DNA of 5,416 bases from Pseudomonadota bacterium. Its GTDB lineage: Bacteria > Pseudomonadota > Gammaproteobacteria > Xanthomonadales > Rhodanobacteraceae. The translations under genes and the position numbers were made by a program. The notes under the pieces were generated by a model. The model did not search any database, had not been told where the DNA came from, and saw nothing but the letters and a program-made list of their open reading frames with translations. Location: contig JAFEEK010000108.1 of NCBI GenBank assembly GCA_018241165.1, forward strand, positions 1 to 5,416, given 5' to 3'. Numbering within the stretch: the first letter of the stretch is position 1; each line of letters starts with the position of its first letter. Shown here in pieces: positions 1 to 5,416 of this stretch.

Positions 1-433
1 CGACCTTGAGCAGGGCGATGTCCGAATCGACGTCGGTGCCGATCACCTTGGCATCGAGTTCGCGGCGATCGGACAGGCGCACCGTGATCTGGTCCGCGCC
101 ATCGACGACGTGGTTGTTGGTCAACACGTAGCCGTCGGCGGAAATGATGAAGCCCGAGCCCATCGACACGCGCGTGCCGTCGAAGCGCGGATGCCCGCCA
201 CCGGGACCTTGCGGACCGAAGAAGCGGCGGAAGATTTCCGGTACGTCCTGCGGGTCGATCTGGTTGCCCTGCGCATCGTCGTTGCCGGTATGCGTGGCCT
301 TGATGTTGACCACGGCCGGTGCATTTTTCTGCACCAGTTGGGTGAAGTCCGGCAGTTGTTGCGCGAACGCGCCGGCGCTGAGCAAGGCCAGCGCGAACAA
401 GGAAGTCAGCTTGTACATGGCGAACTTTTGCAT
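1..433 (-). CDS. mucD: Periplasmic serine endoprotease, DegP/MucD (Do) family, N-terminal part
   Basis: Partial gene: 144 codons are visible and it continues past the left edge. The product is a secreted HtrA-type protease/chaperone that degrades or holds misfolded envelope proteins. Residues 1-24 form a signal peptide (basic start, hydrophobic core, AFA cleavage site before QQ). The protease domain follows, with a Gly/Pro-rich loop at about 73-81, GSGFIIS at 92-98, the catalytic His108 in TNNHVVDGA and the catalytic Asp138 in SDIALLKV. The 30-residue His-Asp spacing matches E. coli DegP (His105/Asp135). The active-site Ser and the PDZ domains should lie outside the window. An ATG at 448 is also in frame, but AAGGA at 441-445 sits 7 nt before the ATG at 433, so 433 is preferred. 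It is the third gene of the rpoE-rseA operon, 81 bp after rseA. The family is certain; whether to call it mucD or degP is inferred from the context. Confidence 0.92.
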   Translation of the reverse strand, partial: MQKFAMYKLTSLFALALLSAGAFAQQLPDFTQLVQKNAPAVVNIKATHTGNDDAQGNQIDPQDVPEIFRRFFGPQGPGGGHPRFDGTRVSMGSGFIISADGYVLTNNHVVDGADQITVRLSDRRELDAKVIGTDVDSDIALLKV

Positions 434-440
434 GGATACA

Positions 441-445
441 TCCTT
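441..445 (-). promoter_or_regulatory. Shine-Dalgarno site deciding the mucD start
   Basis: AAGGA on the minus strand lies 7 nt before the ATG at 433. The upstream in-frame ATG at 448 overlaps this element, so it would need a different ribosome site, and none is seen. This favours the shorter protein, whose signal peptide begins MQKF. Confidence 0.7.
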
Positions 446-508
446 CATGTCAGTCGATTCGTGGCGTGCGCAACCCCGGCGAAACCGCCGCCGTCGTGCG
501 CGGAAAAT

Positions 509-520
509 CGGTAGCTACCG
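509..520. repeat. 12-bp perfect palindrome across the rseA stop codon
   Basis: CGGTAGCTACCG reads the same on both strands and contains the rseA TAG stop. There is no loop, so it is not an ordinary hairpin, and no T-run follows it as a terminator would have. It could be a dimeric protein site or a chance palindrome. Only the symmetry is certain. Confidence 0.5.
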
Positions 521-1102
521 CTGCTGCGAGGGTGCCGCGGCAGGTGCCTGTGGCGGCTGGATCAGCAGCACATACGGCGCCTGCACCTGTGCATTCGACA
601 GCAAGCCTTCGGCATAACGCATGCGCTGGTCGTAGCGCGGCAGCGAAATCACGCTGGTGTCGAAACTGGCCGGCTGCGCATAGTCGAAACTCGGTGCGAT
701 CGGCATGAACACGTTCTGCGCACGCTGCGCCGGCATGGCCGGAACCGACGCGATGGTGGCGGCTGGCGTCGGGGATTGCAGCGAAGGCCGCGTGCCGACC
801 AGGGCGATCACCGCCACCGCCGCGGCGATGGCGCCGCCGCCGGCCCAGCGCATCACGCGCAGGCCAAGGCCAGCGCCCGGGGCTGATGCCGCCACGGCTG
901 TCATCACGCGATCGGCGAAACCGGCATCGACCGGGACGAACACGGCTTCGCGCCGCAGCACCGCGCCGGCCAACTGGTAGCGCGACCAGCTCTGTGCGAG
1001 TTGCGCATCCGTATCGATGCCGCGCAGCAGGAAACGCATCTGGTCCTTGGGCAGTTCGCCGTCCATCAGGGCGGAAAGTTGTTCGCGCAATGCCTGGCTC
1101 AT
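515..1102 (-). CDS. rseA: Sigma-E anti-sigma factor RseA
   Basis: This 195-residue single-pass inner-membrane protein binds and inactivates RpoE until envelope stress triggers its proteolysis. The cytoplasmic anti-sigma domain (about 1-70) carries the family signature LSALMDGELPKDQ at 9-21, then the QSWSRYQLAGAVLR segment at 37-50 and a DRVMTAV helix at 64-70. A hydrophobic, Ala-rich transmembrane segment follows at about 86-104. The periplasmic tail of about 90 residues is Pro/Ala/Gln-rich and ends in VLLIQPPQ and a polar tip. E. coli RseA has 216 residues, so this one is slightly shorter. The start overlaps the rpoE stop by 4 bp (ATGA) and has AAGGTGA at 1110-1116, 7 nt upstream, which suggests coupled translation at a fixed ratio to RpoE. 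No rseB-like gene follows. The N-terminal domain makes the call firm, although the periplasmic part is divergent. Confidence 0.92.
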   Translation of the reverse strand: MSQALREQLSALMDGELPKDQMRFLLRGIDTDAQLAQSWSRYQLAGAVLRREAVFVPVDAGFADRVMTAVAASAPGAGLGLRVMRWAGGGAIAAAVAVIALVGTRPSLQSPTPAATIASVPAMPAQRAQNVFMPIAPSFDYAQPASFDTSVISLPRYDQRMRYAEGLLSNAQVQAPYVLLIQPPQAPAAAPSQQR

Positions 1103-1695
1103 GGTTCGCTCACCTTCGCGTCCGACAACAGCGGACGCAGCTTCTCGTCGATCGCATCGCGCGCCCGGAAGATGCGGGAGCGCACAGTGCCGATCGGACA
1201 GTTCATCTTTTCGGCGATTTCCTCGTAACTCAATCCGTCGACCTCGCGCAGGGTAATCGCGGTCTTCAGGTCTTCGGGCAAGGCTTCGACCGTGGCAAAC
1301 ACGGTTTGTTCAATTTCCTGGCGCATCAGTTCATGTTCGGGCGTGGCGCGATCCTTCAGGCGCATGCCGCCGTCGAGCTGGACGGCATCGTCGATGGCAA
1401 TGTCCCCCGCCGGCGGGCGCCGGCCCTGCGCGACGAGGTGGTTCTTGGCGGTATTGGTCGCGATCTTGTACATCCACGTATAAAACTGGCTGTCGCCTCG
1501 AAACGCCGCGATCGCGCGATAGGCGCGCATGAACGCGTCCTGCGCCACGTCCTGGCATTCGCTCCAGTCCGAGACGTAGCGCGAAATCACGCCGATCACC
1601 TTGTGCTGGTACTTGCGCACCAGCAGGTCGAACGCACGTTTTTCTCCTTTGCGCACCCTCTCGACCAGGGCCAGGTCCGACTCGTTGTCGCCCAT
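1099..1695 (-). CDS. rpoE: RNA polymerase sigma factor RpoE (extracytoplasmic stress sigma-E)
   Basis: This 198-residue group 4 (ECF) sigma factor directs RNA polymerase to envelope-stress promoters. Region sigma-2 spans about 24-93 and includes KYQHKVIGVISRYVSD, the DVAQDAFMRAYRA helix, FRGDSQFYTWMYKIATNTAKN and the hallmark LVAQGRRPP (88-95), nearly identical to E. coli RpoE. After a variable linker (about 97-118), sigma-4 (about 130-183) has LPEDLKTAITLREVDGLSY and the helix-turn-helix ending CPIGTVRSRIFRARDAID. The tail is a few residues longer than in E. coli RpoE (191 residues). The start at 1695 has no alternative start codon upstream before an in-frame stop; AGGAG at 1706-1710 lies 10 nt away, which is a little long. 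A sigma-E promoter lies just upstream, so the gene is probably autoregulated. It leads the rpoE-rseA-mucD operon. Confidence 0.97.
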   Translation of the reverse strand: MGDNESDLALVERVRKGEKRAFDLLVRKYQHKVIGVISRYVSDWSECQDVAQDAFMRAYRAIAAFRGDSQFYTWMYKIATNTAKNHLVAQGRRPPAGDIAIDDAVQLDGGMRLKDRATPEHELMRQEIEQTVFATVEALPEDLKTAITLREVDGLSYEEIAEKMNCPIGTVRSRIFRARDAIDEKLRPLLSDAKVSEP

Positions 1696-1715
1696 CCGGG
1701 CATTACTCCTGTAGT

Positions 1716-1735
1716 GGCGTCCCGGTCACGCCGGG
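1716..1735. repeat. Two overlapping short inverted repeats at the predicted rpoE transcription start
   Basis: On the minus strand CCCGG-CGTGA-CCGGG (1735-1721) overlaps GGCGT-(7 nt)-ACGCC (1732-1716). The two 5-bp stems exclude each other. The predicted transcription start falls near 1733, so the first arm would be mostly missing from RNA made from the sigma-E promoter and complete only in read-through RNA. A functional role is uncertain; such short GC-rich repeats can arise by chance. Confidence 0.3.
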
Positions 1736-1738
1736 CAC

Positions 1739-1765
1739 ATAGACAAAACCGCGGCGAACAAGTTC
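1739..1765 (-). promoter_or_regulatory. Sigma-E-type promoter of the rpoE-rseA-mucD operon
   Basis: On the minus strand GAACTT (1765-1760) is followed after 15 bp by GTCTAT (1744-1739). This matches the known E. coli sigma-E pattern of GGAACTT and GTCTAA-like elements with the same spacing; only the first G of the -35 and the last base of the -10 differ. A start near 1733 would leave a leader of about 38 nt before the rpoE ATG. The element lies in the 92-bp gap after the cyclic-di-GMP gene, which is where an autoregulatory rpoE promoter is expected. Confidence 0.82.
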
Positions 1766-1787
1766 ACTCGCCTGCGCGCGCAACGCA

Positions 1788-4400
1788 CTAGACCGCAGCC
1801 GCCCCCGCAAGCGCATTTTGGAACACGCGCTCGCGCTCGGCCAGCAGGTTCTCGAAACTGGCTGCCGGCAGCGGCCGGCAGAACAGGTAACCTTGCAGTT
1901 CTTCGCAGCCTTCCGCACGCAGGAAATCCAGGTGCTGCTCGATTTCCACTCCCTCGGCGACCACCTTGCGGCCGAGGTTGTGCGCCATGCCGATGGTGGC
2001 GCGCACGATCGCCTCATCGTCCGGATCCACGCCGATGTTGCGCACGAAAGTCTGGTCGATCTTGATGCGATCGGCCGGAAAGCGCTTGATATAGTCGAGC
2101 GAGGACTGGCCGGTGCCGAAATCGTCGATCGCGATATGGCAGCCCAGGTCGCGCAACCGCTGCAAGGTATCGAGCAGGTTCGGGATGTTCTTCACGTTGA
2201 TGCTTTCGGTGACTTCCAGATCGAGCAGGGTCGGCTCCAGGCCGGTTTCCGACAGCGCGCTGGCCACCACGTCCACCAGGCTGGCCTGGCGCAGTTGCAC
2301 CGCCGAAAGATTCACGCTGACGCGCAAGTTGAGTCCGTATTTTTCCTGCCAGCGGCGCGCATCCGCGCAGGCCGTGCGCAACACCCACTCGCCGATCGAC
2401 ACGATCAGGCCGTTTTCCTCGGCCAGCGGAATGAAAAACCCGGGGCTGATCATGCCCAGTTCCGGATGTTCCCAGCGGATCAATGCCTCCATTCCCGAGA
2501 TGTCCTCGCTGGACGTTGTCACCTGCGGCTGGTAGTAGACGCGCAGCTCGCCGTTCTTTTCAGCAACGCGCAACTTGGATTCCAGCGCAAGGCGCTGCTG
2601 GTGCGATTCCTCGGGTACGGCCACGTAGGTCTGGAAATTATTGCGGCCCATGCCCTTGGCGCTGTACATGGCCACGTCAGCGTGCTTGAGCAGGCGCTCG
2701 GCATTGGTCGCGTCGTCCGGATAGAAACTCACGCCGATGCTGGCCGTGATGTGCAATTCGCTGCCGTCCGCAAGCGTCAGCGGCACTTCCATCACGCGCA
2801 CGATTTTCTCGGCGATGCGCATGACATCGTCGCGCTGCACGATGTGGCGCAGGATCATGGTGAATTCGTCGCCGGCATAGCGCGCGACCGTGTCGGATGC
2901 GCGCACGCTGCCGCGCAGGCGCTTGGCCACTGCGATCAGCACTTCATCGCCGACGCCATGGCCGAGCGAATCGTTGATGCTCTTGAAGCGATCCAGGTCG
3001 ACGAACAGCACGGAAAACATCTCGCCGGTACGATGCGCTTCCTTGATCGTCGTCTCCAGGCGGTCGTTGAACAGCAACCGGTTCGGCAATCCGGTGAGTG
3101 CATCCTGCAAGCCCTTGGCACGGCCCTGCTCGCGCGAGCGCCGCAGCTCGAGCTCCAGCGCAAGGCGGGCCGCGATCGTGCGCAACGTGTCCAGGACCAG
3201 GTCATCGGCGGCCAGCGGCTGGCGACGGGCGATCAGCAAGGCGCCAAGCGTACTGCGGCGCTCATCGCGCAGCGGCAGCCCGATCACTGCATCGAAGCGG
3301 AAGAATTCGATGAACGGATCCTGCGCCAGTGCCTGCACGGCGTGCTCGCCGTGCAGCACCGATTCGCCATCGAGTACACGCTTGAGGGTCGGCTGCTTCA
3401 GCGCATCCGGCGCATCGGCCGGCAGGCTGGATCGGAAATACGTGTGCAGCGGCTGCGCCTCGACGTCTTCTTCCGGACGTGCCGAGACCAGCATCACGAA
3501 ATCCGGGTCCAGCCAATCGCGCAGCAATTTGACGACCTGGGCGATGCCCTCGTCGCCGCCGCCGGATTCCGCCGCCGCCGCGATCATGCCGAGCGCGGCC
3601 TTGTAGCGCGGGCTGTCGCTGGCGCCGGAAGGTTCGCGGAATACGGTCACGTGCACGAGACGGCCATCGAGCACGGCCAGACGCATGTGCGCATCCAGCG
3701 CCTGCGCGCCGCCGTCGCCGCGCCGCCGTTGGCAGCGGTATTGCACGCTGCCCTCGCGCGCGAGCGTGGCCATCAGGGCCGTGCGCTGCGTGCGATCGCG
3801 CCCCGTGTCGAGCGTATCCAGCGCCTGGCCGATCAACTGCGCCCGCGAAAAGCCGGAGCGCTGTTCGAACGTCGCGTTGGCATCGATCACGGTGCCGTTC
3901 TTCGGATCCGACAACACGATTTCGTCGAGACTGTCCTCGAACGCGAACCGGTAGCGGTCAATCGATGCGGCAGCAGACGCCGCACCAGCGCCGCCCGCAG
4001 CGGCCCTGGCCATGACGCCGCGCACGCGTGCCAGCACTTCGCTGGCGTCGACCGGACTGCGAATCCAGTCGACGACGCCTTCCGGCGCGCGCGACCAGTC
4101 CCAGTGTCGCTGCGGCGTGTCGGCGGCGACGATGCCGATCACCGGCACCCGCGCCAGGCGCGCATCGCCCTTGAGCTGGGTGCAAAACGCCACCGCCTCG
4201 CGCGCATCGCCGAGGAATTCCATCACGACCACGTCGATCTGCGGATCCTGCTGCAGAAAAGCCAGCGCCTGCGGCAAGTCCTTGGCCGTATAGACGGCTT
4301 CGAAATTCTGCGCGTCGAGGGTGTCGAACAACACGCGACGGTCGTCGCGCTGGGTGGTGACGATCAGTACCGAACCGGCATTGGTCTGCTGCGCGGCCAT
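1788..4400 (-). CDS. Pseudo-REC/PAS/GAF/GGDEF/EAL cyclic-di-GMP turnover protein
   Basis: This 870-residue cytoplasmic protein with no membrane segment can in principle both make and degrade cyclic di-GMP. Residues 8-130 form a receiver-like domain without phosphotransfer residues: TT at 15-16, Glu61 in place of the acceptor Asp, Val91 and Ser115 in place of Thr/Ser and Lys. A PAS domain (about 147-255) and a GAF domain (about 265-415) follow, then a short helical linker into GGDEF (about 425-595). The GGDEF domain has Asp468, Asn476, Asp485, an AGDEF signature at 509-513 and an inhibitory RxxD site (RASD, 500-503) exactly five residues before it. The EAL domain (about 600-860) keeps Glu638, Asn697, Glu729, Glu732, Asp759-Asp760, Lys780, Glu816 and Gln836, so phosphodiesterase activity is likely. 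ATG at 4400 overlaps the upstream stop (TGATG); GTG at 4403 is an alternative adding one residue. The output direction cannot be read from sequence. Confidence 0.93.
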   Translation of the reverse strand: MAAQQTNAGSVLIVTTQRDDRRVLFDTLDAQNFEAVYTAKDLPQALAFLQQDPQIDVVVMEFLGDAREAVAFCTQLKGDARLARVPVIGIVAADTPQRHWDWSRAPEGVVDWIRSPVDASEVLARVRGVMARAAAGGAGAASAAASIDRYRFAFEDSLDEIVLSDPKNGTVIDANATFEQRSGFSRAQLIGQALDTLDTGRDRTQRTALMATLAREGSVQYRCQRRRGDGGAQALDAHMRLAVLDGRLVHVTVFREPSGASDSPRYKAALGMIAAAAESGGGDEGIAQVVKLLRDWLDPDFVMLVSARPEEDVEAQPLHTYFRSSLPADAPDALKQPTLKRVLDGESVLHGEHAVQALAQDPFIEFFRFDAVIGLPLRDERRSTLGALLIARRQPLAADDLVLDTLRTIAARLALELELRRSREQGRAKGLQDALTGLPNRLLFNDRLETTIKEAHRTGEMFSVLFVDLDRFKSINDSLGHGVGDEVLIAVAKRLRGSVRASDTVARYAGDEFTMILRHIVQRDDVMRIAEKIVRVMEVPLTLADGSELHITASIGVSFYPDDATNAERLLKHADVAMYSAKGMGRNNFQTYVAVPEESHQQRLALESKLRVAEKNGELRVYYQPQVTTSSEDISGMEALIRWEHPELGMISPGFFIPLAEENGLIVSIGEWVLRTACADARRWQEKYGLNLRVSVNLSAVQLRQASLVDVVASALSETGLEPTLLDLEVTESINVKNIPNLLDTLQRLRDLGCHIAIDDFGTGQSSLDYIKRFPADRIKIDQTFVRNIGVDPDDEAIVRATIGMAHNLGRKVVAEGVEIEQHLDFLRAEGCEELQGYLFCRPLPAASFENLLAERERVFQNALAGAAAV

Positions 4401-4909
4401 CACACCACCCAGCGCCCGTCGCGCAGGCGCGGCCGCGTGCCCGCGACCGGCTGGTGCGAGATCGTTTCCAGCAGCGCTTCGATGCCATCCGGCATGGCGA
4501 TCTCGTCGCCGACGAAAACCACCTTGCGCCCGGCCACGCTGCGCGAACGCGCAATCTGGCGCAACAACCCGGTATTGGGCTGGCGCAGGTGGTCGGCAAA
4601 ATCGGTGAACAGGTATACGCCGAACTGCGGGCTTTGCAGGATGTAGCGCAACGCATCGGTCGCGCGCTTGGACCCGGGCACGCGCACCTCGCGTTCGCGC
4701 AGCGAGGTGATCCCTGCATCTTCCTGCCAGTAGTACACGGATTGACCCGTGCGCAGCGCAAGCAACCGGAACTGCGCGACGACGTCATCGGCATCGGCGG
4801 TGCGGATCGCGATGAGGTTGTGCGGCGATTGCACGATGCGGTCGAACAAGGCCGGTGTGACGAAGGCCTCCCCAGCCGCGTTGGCATTGATGGTCGGGTG
4901 CAGCTGCAA
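4400..4909 (-). CDS. Stand-alone protein resembling the N-terminal region of Ycf46-like AAA proteins
   Basis: This 169-residue soluble protein has no signal peptide or membrane segment. The pattern of LIAIRTADADDVVAQF (32-47), then VYYWQEDAGI (58-67), DALRYILQSPQFGVYLFTDF (85-104) and RKVVFVGDEIAMPDGIEALL (128-147) resembles the region that precedes the ATPase core in Ycf46-like AAA proteins. That likeness is from memory and not from a search. No Walker A loop (GxxxxGKT/S) is present, so it should not hydrolyse ATP; VVFVGDE looks like a Walker B but is in the wrong place for one. The only start that gives the full protein is TTG at 4909, with a weak AGGCGG 6 nt upstream; no in-frame ATG lies near the front. 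Its TGA overlaps the start of the cyclic-di-GMP gene, so the two are probably co-translated and may act together. Function unknown. Confidence 0.8.
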   Translation of the reverse strand: MQLHPTINANAAGEAFVTPALFDRIVQSPHNLIAIRTADADDVVAQFRLLALRTGQSVYYWQEDAGITSLREREVRVPGSKRATDALRYILQSPQFGVYLFTDFADHLRQPNTGLLRQIARSRSVAGRKVVFVGDEIAMPDGIEALLETISHQPVAGTRPRLRDGRWVV

Positions 4910-4923
4910 TGCGAACCGCCTAT

Positions 4924-4953
4924 TTGACCGCAGGTGCGGCTTGCGCGGATTAT
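4924..4953 (+). promoter_or_regulatory. Predicted sigma-70 promoter for the fadJ-like gene
   Basis: TTGACC (4924-4929) is followed after 18 bp by GATTAT (4948-4953), five and four matches to the sigma-70 consensus. This would start RNA near 4960, about 27 nt before the ATG. The -10 lies on the same AT block as the opposing promoter. It is predicted from sequence only. Confidence 0.5.
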
Positions 4954-4977
4954 AGCGGCCTCACCTGATGCCCGCTT
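4949..4977 (-). promoter_or_regulatory. Predicted promoter for the 169-residue protein and the cyclic-di-GMP gene
   Basis: A perfect TATAAT -10 element occurs on the minus strand at 4954-4949, in an otherwise GC-rich region. The region 17 bp upstream (about 4977-4972) has no convincing -35, so an activator may be needed. RNA would start near 4942 and leave a leader of about 33 nt before the TTG start at 4909. Confidence 0.5.
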
Positions 4978-4985
4978 GAGGCCGC
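4955..4985. repeat. Perfect 9-bp inverted repeat in the divergent promoter region
   Basis: GCGGCCTCA (4955-4963) and TGAGGCCGC (4977-4985) are exact reverse complements separated by 13 bp. The arm centres are 22 bp apart, about two helical turns, as expected for a dimeric repressor site. The left arm abuts the minus-strand TATAAT and the right arm covers its -35 region. In plus-strand RNA the right arm contains the GAGG ribosome site (4978-4981), so a hairpin blocking translation is the other possibility. The binding factor is unknown. Confidence 0.6.
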
Positions 4986-4986
4986 C

Positions 4987-5416
4987 ATGTTCGAAGGTTT
5001 GCGCTTCGCCCACTGGAAACCCGAAATCGACGCCGAAGGCATCGCCGTCCTGACCCTGGACCGCGCCGGTGCATCCGTCAACGCGCTCAGCCGGGCCGTG
5101 CTCGACGAACTGGCGCAGATCGTCGAACGCCTGTCGTTCGAGCCGCCGCGCGGCGTGGTGATCCGCTCGGGCAAGCCCAGCGGTTTCATCGCCGGCGCCG
5201 ACATCCACGAATTCGAGGGTTTCGAATCCCAGCCGGGCGGTGTCCTCGGCAGCATCGAATACGGCCAGCGCGTATTCCAGAACCTGGCGCGACTGCGCTG
5301 TCCCACGGTGGCCGCGATCCACGGCTTTTGCATGGGCGGCGGCACCGAACTGTCGCTGGCCTGCCGCTATCGCGTGGCCACGCGCGACCCGAAAACGAAG
5401 ATCGGATTTCCGGAAG
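4987..5416 (+). CDS. fadJ: FadJ-like enoyl-CoA hydratase/3-hydroxyacyl-CoA dehydrogenase, N-terminal part
   Basis: Partial gene: 143 codons are visible and it runs off the right edge. The visible part is the crotonase (enoyl-CoA hydratase/isomerase) domain of the multifunctional fatty-acid beta-oxidation alpha subunit; the NAD-binding dehydrogenase half should follow. Oxyanion-hole segments are seen in FIAGADI (67-73) and IHGFCMGGGTELSLAC (111-126). The two catalytic glutamates are Glu121 in GGGTE and Glu143 in GFPE, the last full codon. The DPKTKIGFPE spacing, two residues longer than in FadB, matches FadJ. The ATG at 4987 has GAGG (4978-4981) 5 nt upstream. It is divergent from the cyclic-di-GMP unit and shares its control region. 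A single-domain hydratase cannot be excluded without the rest of the gene, but the DPKT pattern favours FadJ. Confidence 0.82.
   Translation, partial: MFEGLRFAHWKPEIDAEGIAVLTLDRAGASVNALSRAVLDELAQIVERLSFEPPRGVVIRSGKPSGFIAGADIHEFEGFESQPGGVLGSIEYGQRVFQNLARLRCPTVAAIHGFCMGGGTELSLACRYRVATRDPKTKIGFPE

Noticed and set aside
471..491. Possible terminator hairpin between rseA and mucD
   Set aside because: The CGGCG-GTTT-CGCCG stem is only 5 bp and no T-run follows, so read-through into mucD is more likely.
434..514. A separate sigma-E promoter for mucD
   Set aside because: No GAACTT-like element with a suitably spaced -10 is seen in the 81-bp gap.
886..1791. A 301-codon plus-strand open frame opposite rpoE and rseA
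   Set aside because: It is antisense to two firmly identified genes and has no recognisable family features.
4493..4526. Walker B motif (VVFVGDE) in the 169-residue protein suggesting an ATPase
   Set aside because: There is no Walker A loop anywhere in the protein, and the segment fits an ordinary beta strand of the Ycf46-N-like fold.
1818..4646. A 942-codon open frame on the plus strand, antisense to the cyclic-di-GMP gene
   Set aside because: It mirrors a gene with clear domains on the other strand. Its product is rich in His, Arg, Ala and Gln with no recognisable motif, as expected for the complement of a GC-rich gene.
3958..5322. A 454-codon minus-strand open frame across two genes and the divergent promoter region
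   Set aside because: It runs out of frame through the 169-residue protein and the cyclic-di-GMP gene and antisense to fadJ. Its product is low-complexity Arg/Ala-rich with no domain.

Overview
The window looks like chromosomal DNA from a GC-rich gammaproteobacterium, most likely the Xanthomonadales (Xanthomonadaceae or Rhodanobacteraceae). The reasons are a very close RpoE, an RseA-type anti-sigma factor and a MucD/DegP-type protease in the order rpoE-rseA-mucD with no rseB between them, and a neighbouring FadJ-type beta-oxidation gene. This placement comes from recognised protein families and gene order, not from a database search. No mobile element, CRISPR array, tRNA or rRNA is visible.

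Layout, left to right. Positions 1-433 (minus) hold the N-terminal third or so of a periplasmic serine protease of the DegP/MucD family, running off the left edge. Positions 515-1102 (minus) encode the membrane-bound anti-sigma factor RseA, and 1099-1695 (minus) the extracytoplasmic-stress sigma factor RpoE; the two overlap by 4 bp. A near-consensus sigma-E promoter lies just upstream of rpoE (1739-1765), which predicts an autoregulated envelope-stress operon. Positions 1788-4400 (minus) encode an 870-residue cyclic-di-GMP protein with the order degenerate REC, PAS, GAF, GGDEF, EAL. It is translationally coupled to a 169-residue upstream protein (4400-4909, minus) that resembles the N-terminal, non-ATPase part of Ycf46-like AAA proteins. 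Positions 4910-4986 form a compact divergent promoter region. From 4987 to the right edge (plus) lies the start of a FadJ-like enoyl-CoA hydratase/3-hydroxyacyl-CoA dehydrogenase.

How the parts work together. RpoE, RseA and the protease form the classic envelope-stress circuit: RseA holds RpoE at the inner membrane, proteolysis of RseA frees it, and RpoE then transcribes its own operon, including the protease that handles misfolded periplasmic proteins. The upstream two-gene unit is a separate signalling module that may read through into rpoE, because no terminator is seen between them. Its receiver domain has lost every phosphotransfer residue, while its GGDEF and EAL domains keep their key residues. 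The most unusual points are the stand-alone Ycf46-N-like protein coupled to this enzyme, the pseudo-receiver with Glu at the phospho-acceptor site, and the divergent control region, where two opposing -10 elements overlap next to a perfect 9-bp inverted repeat.
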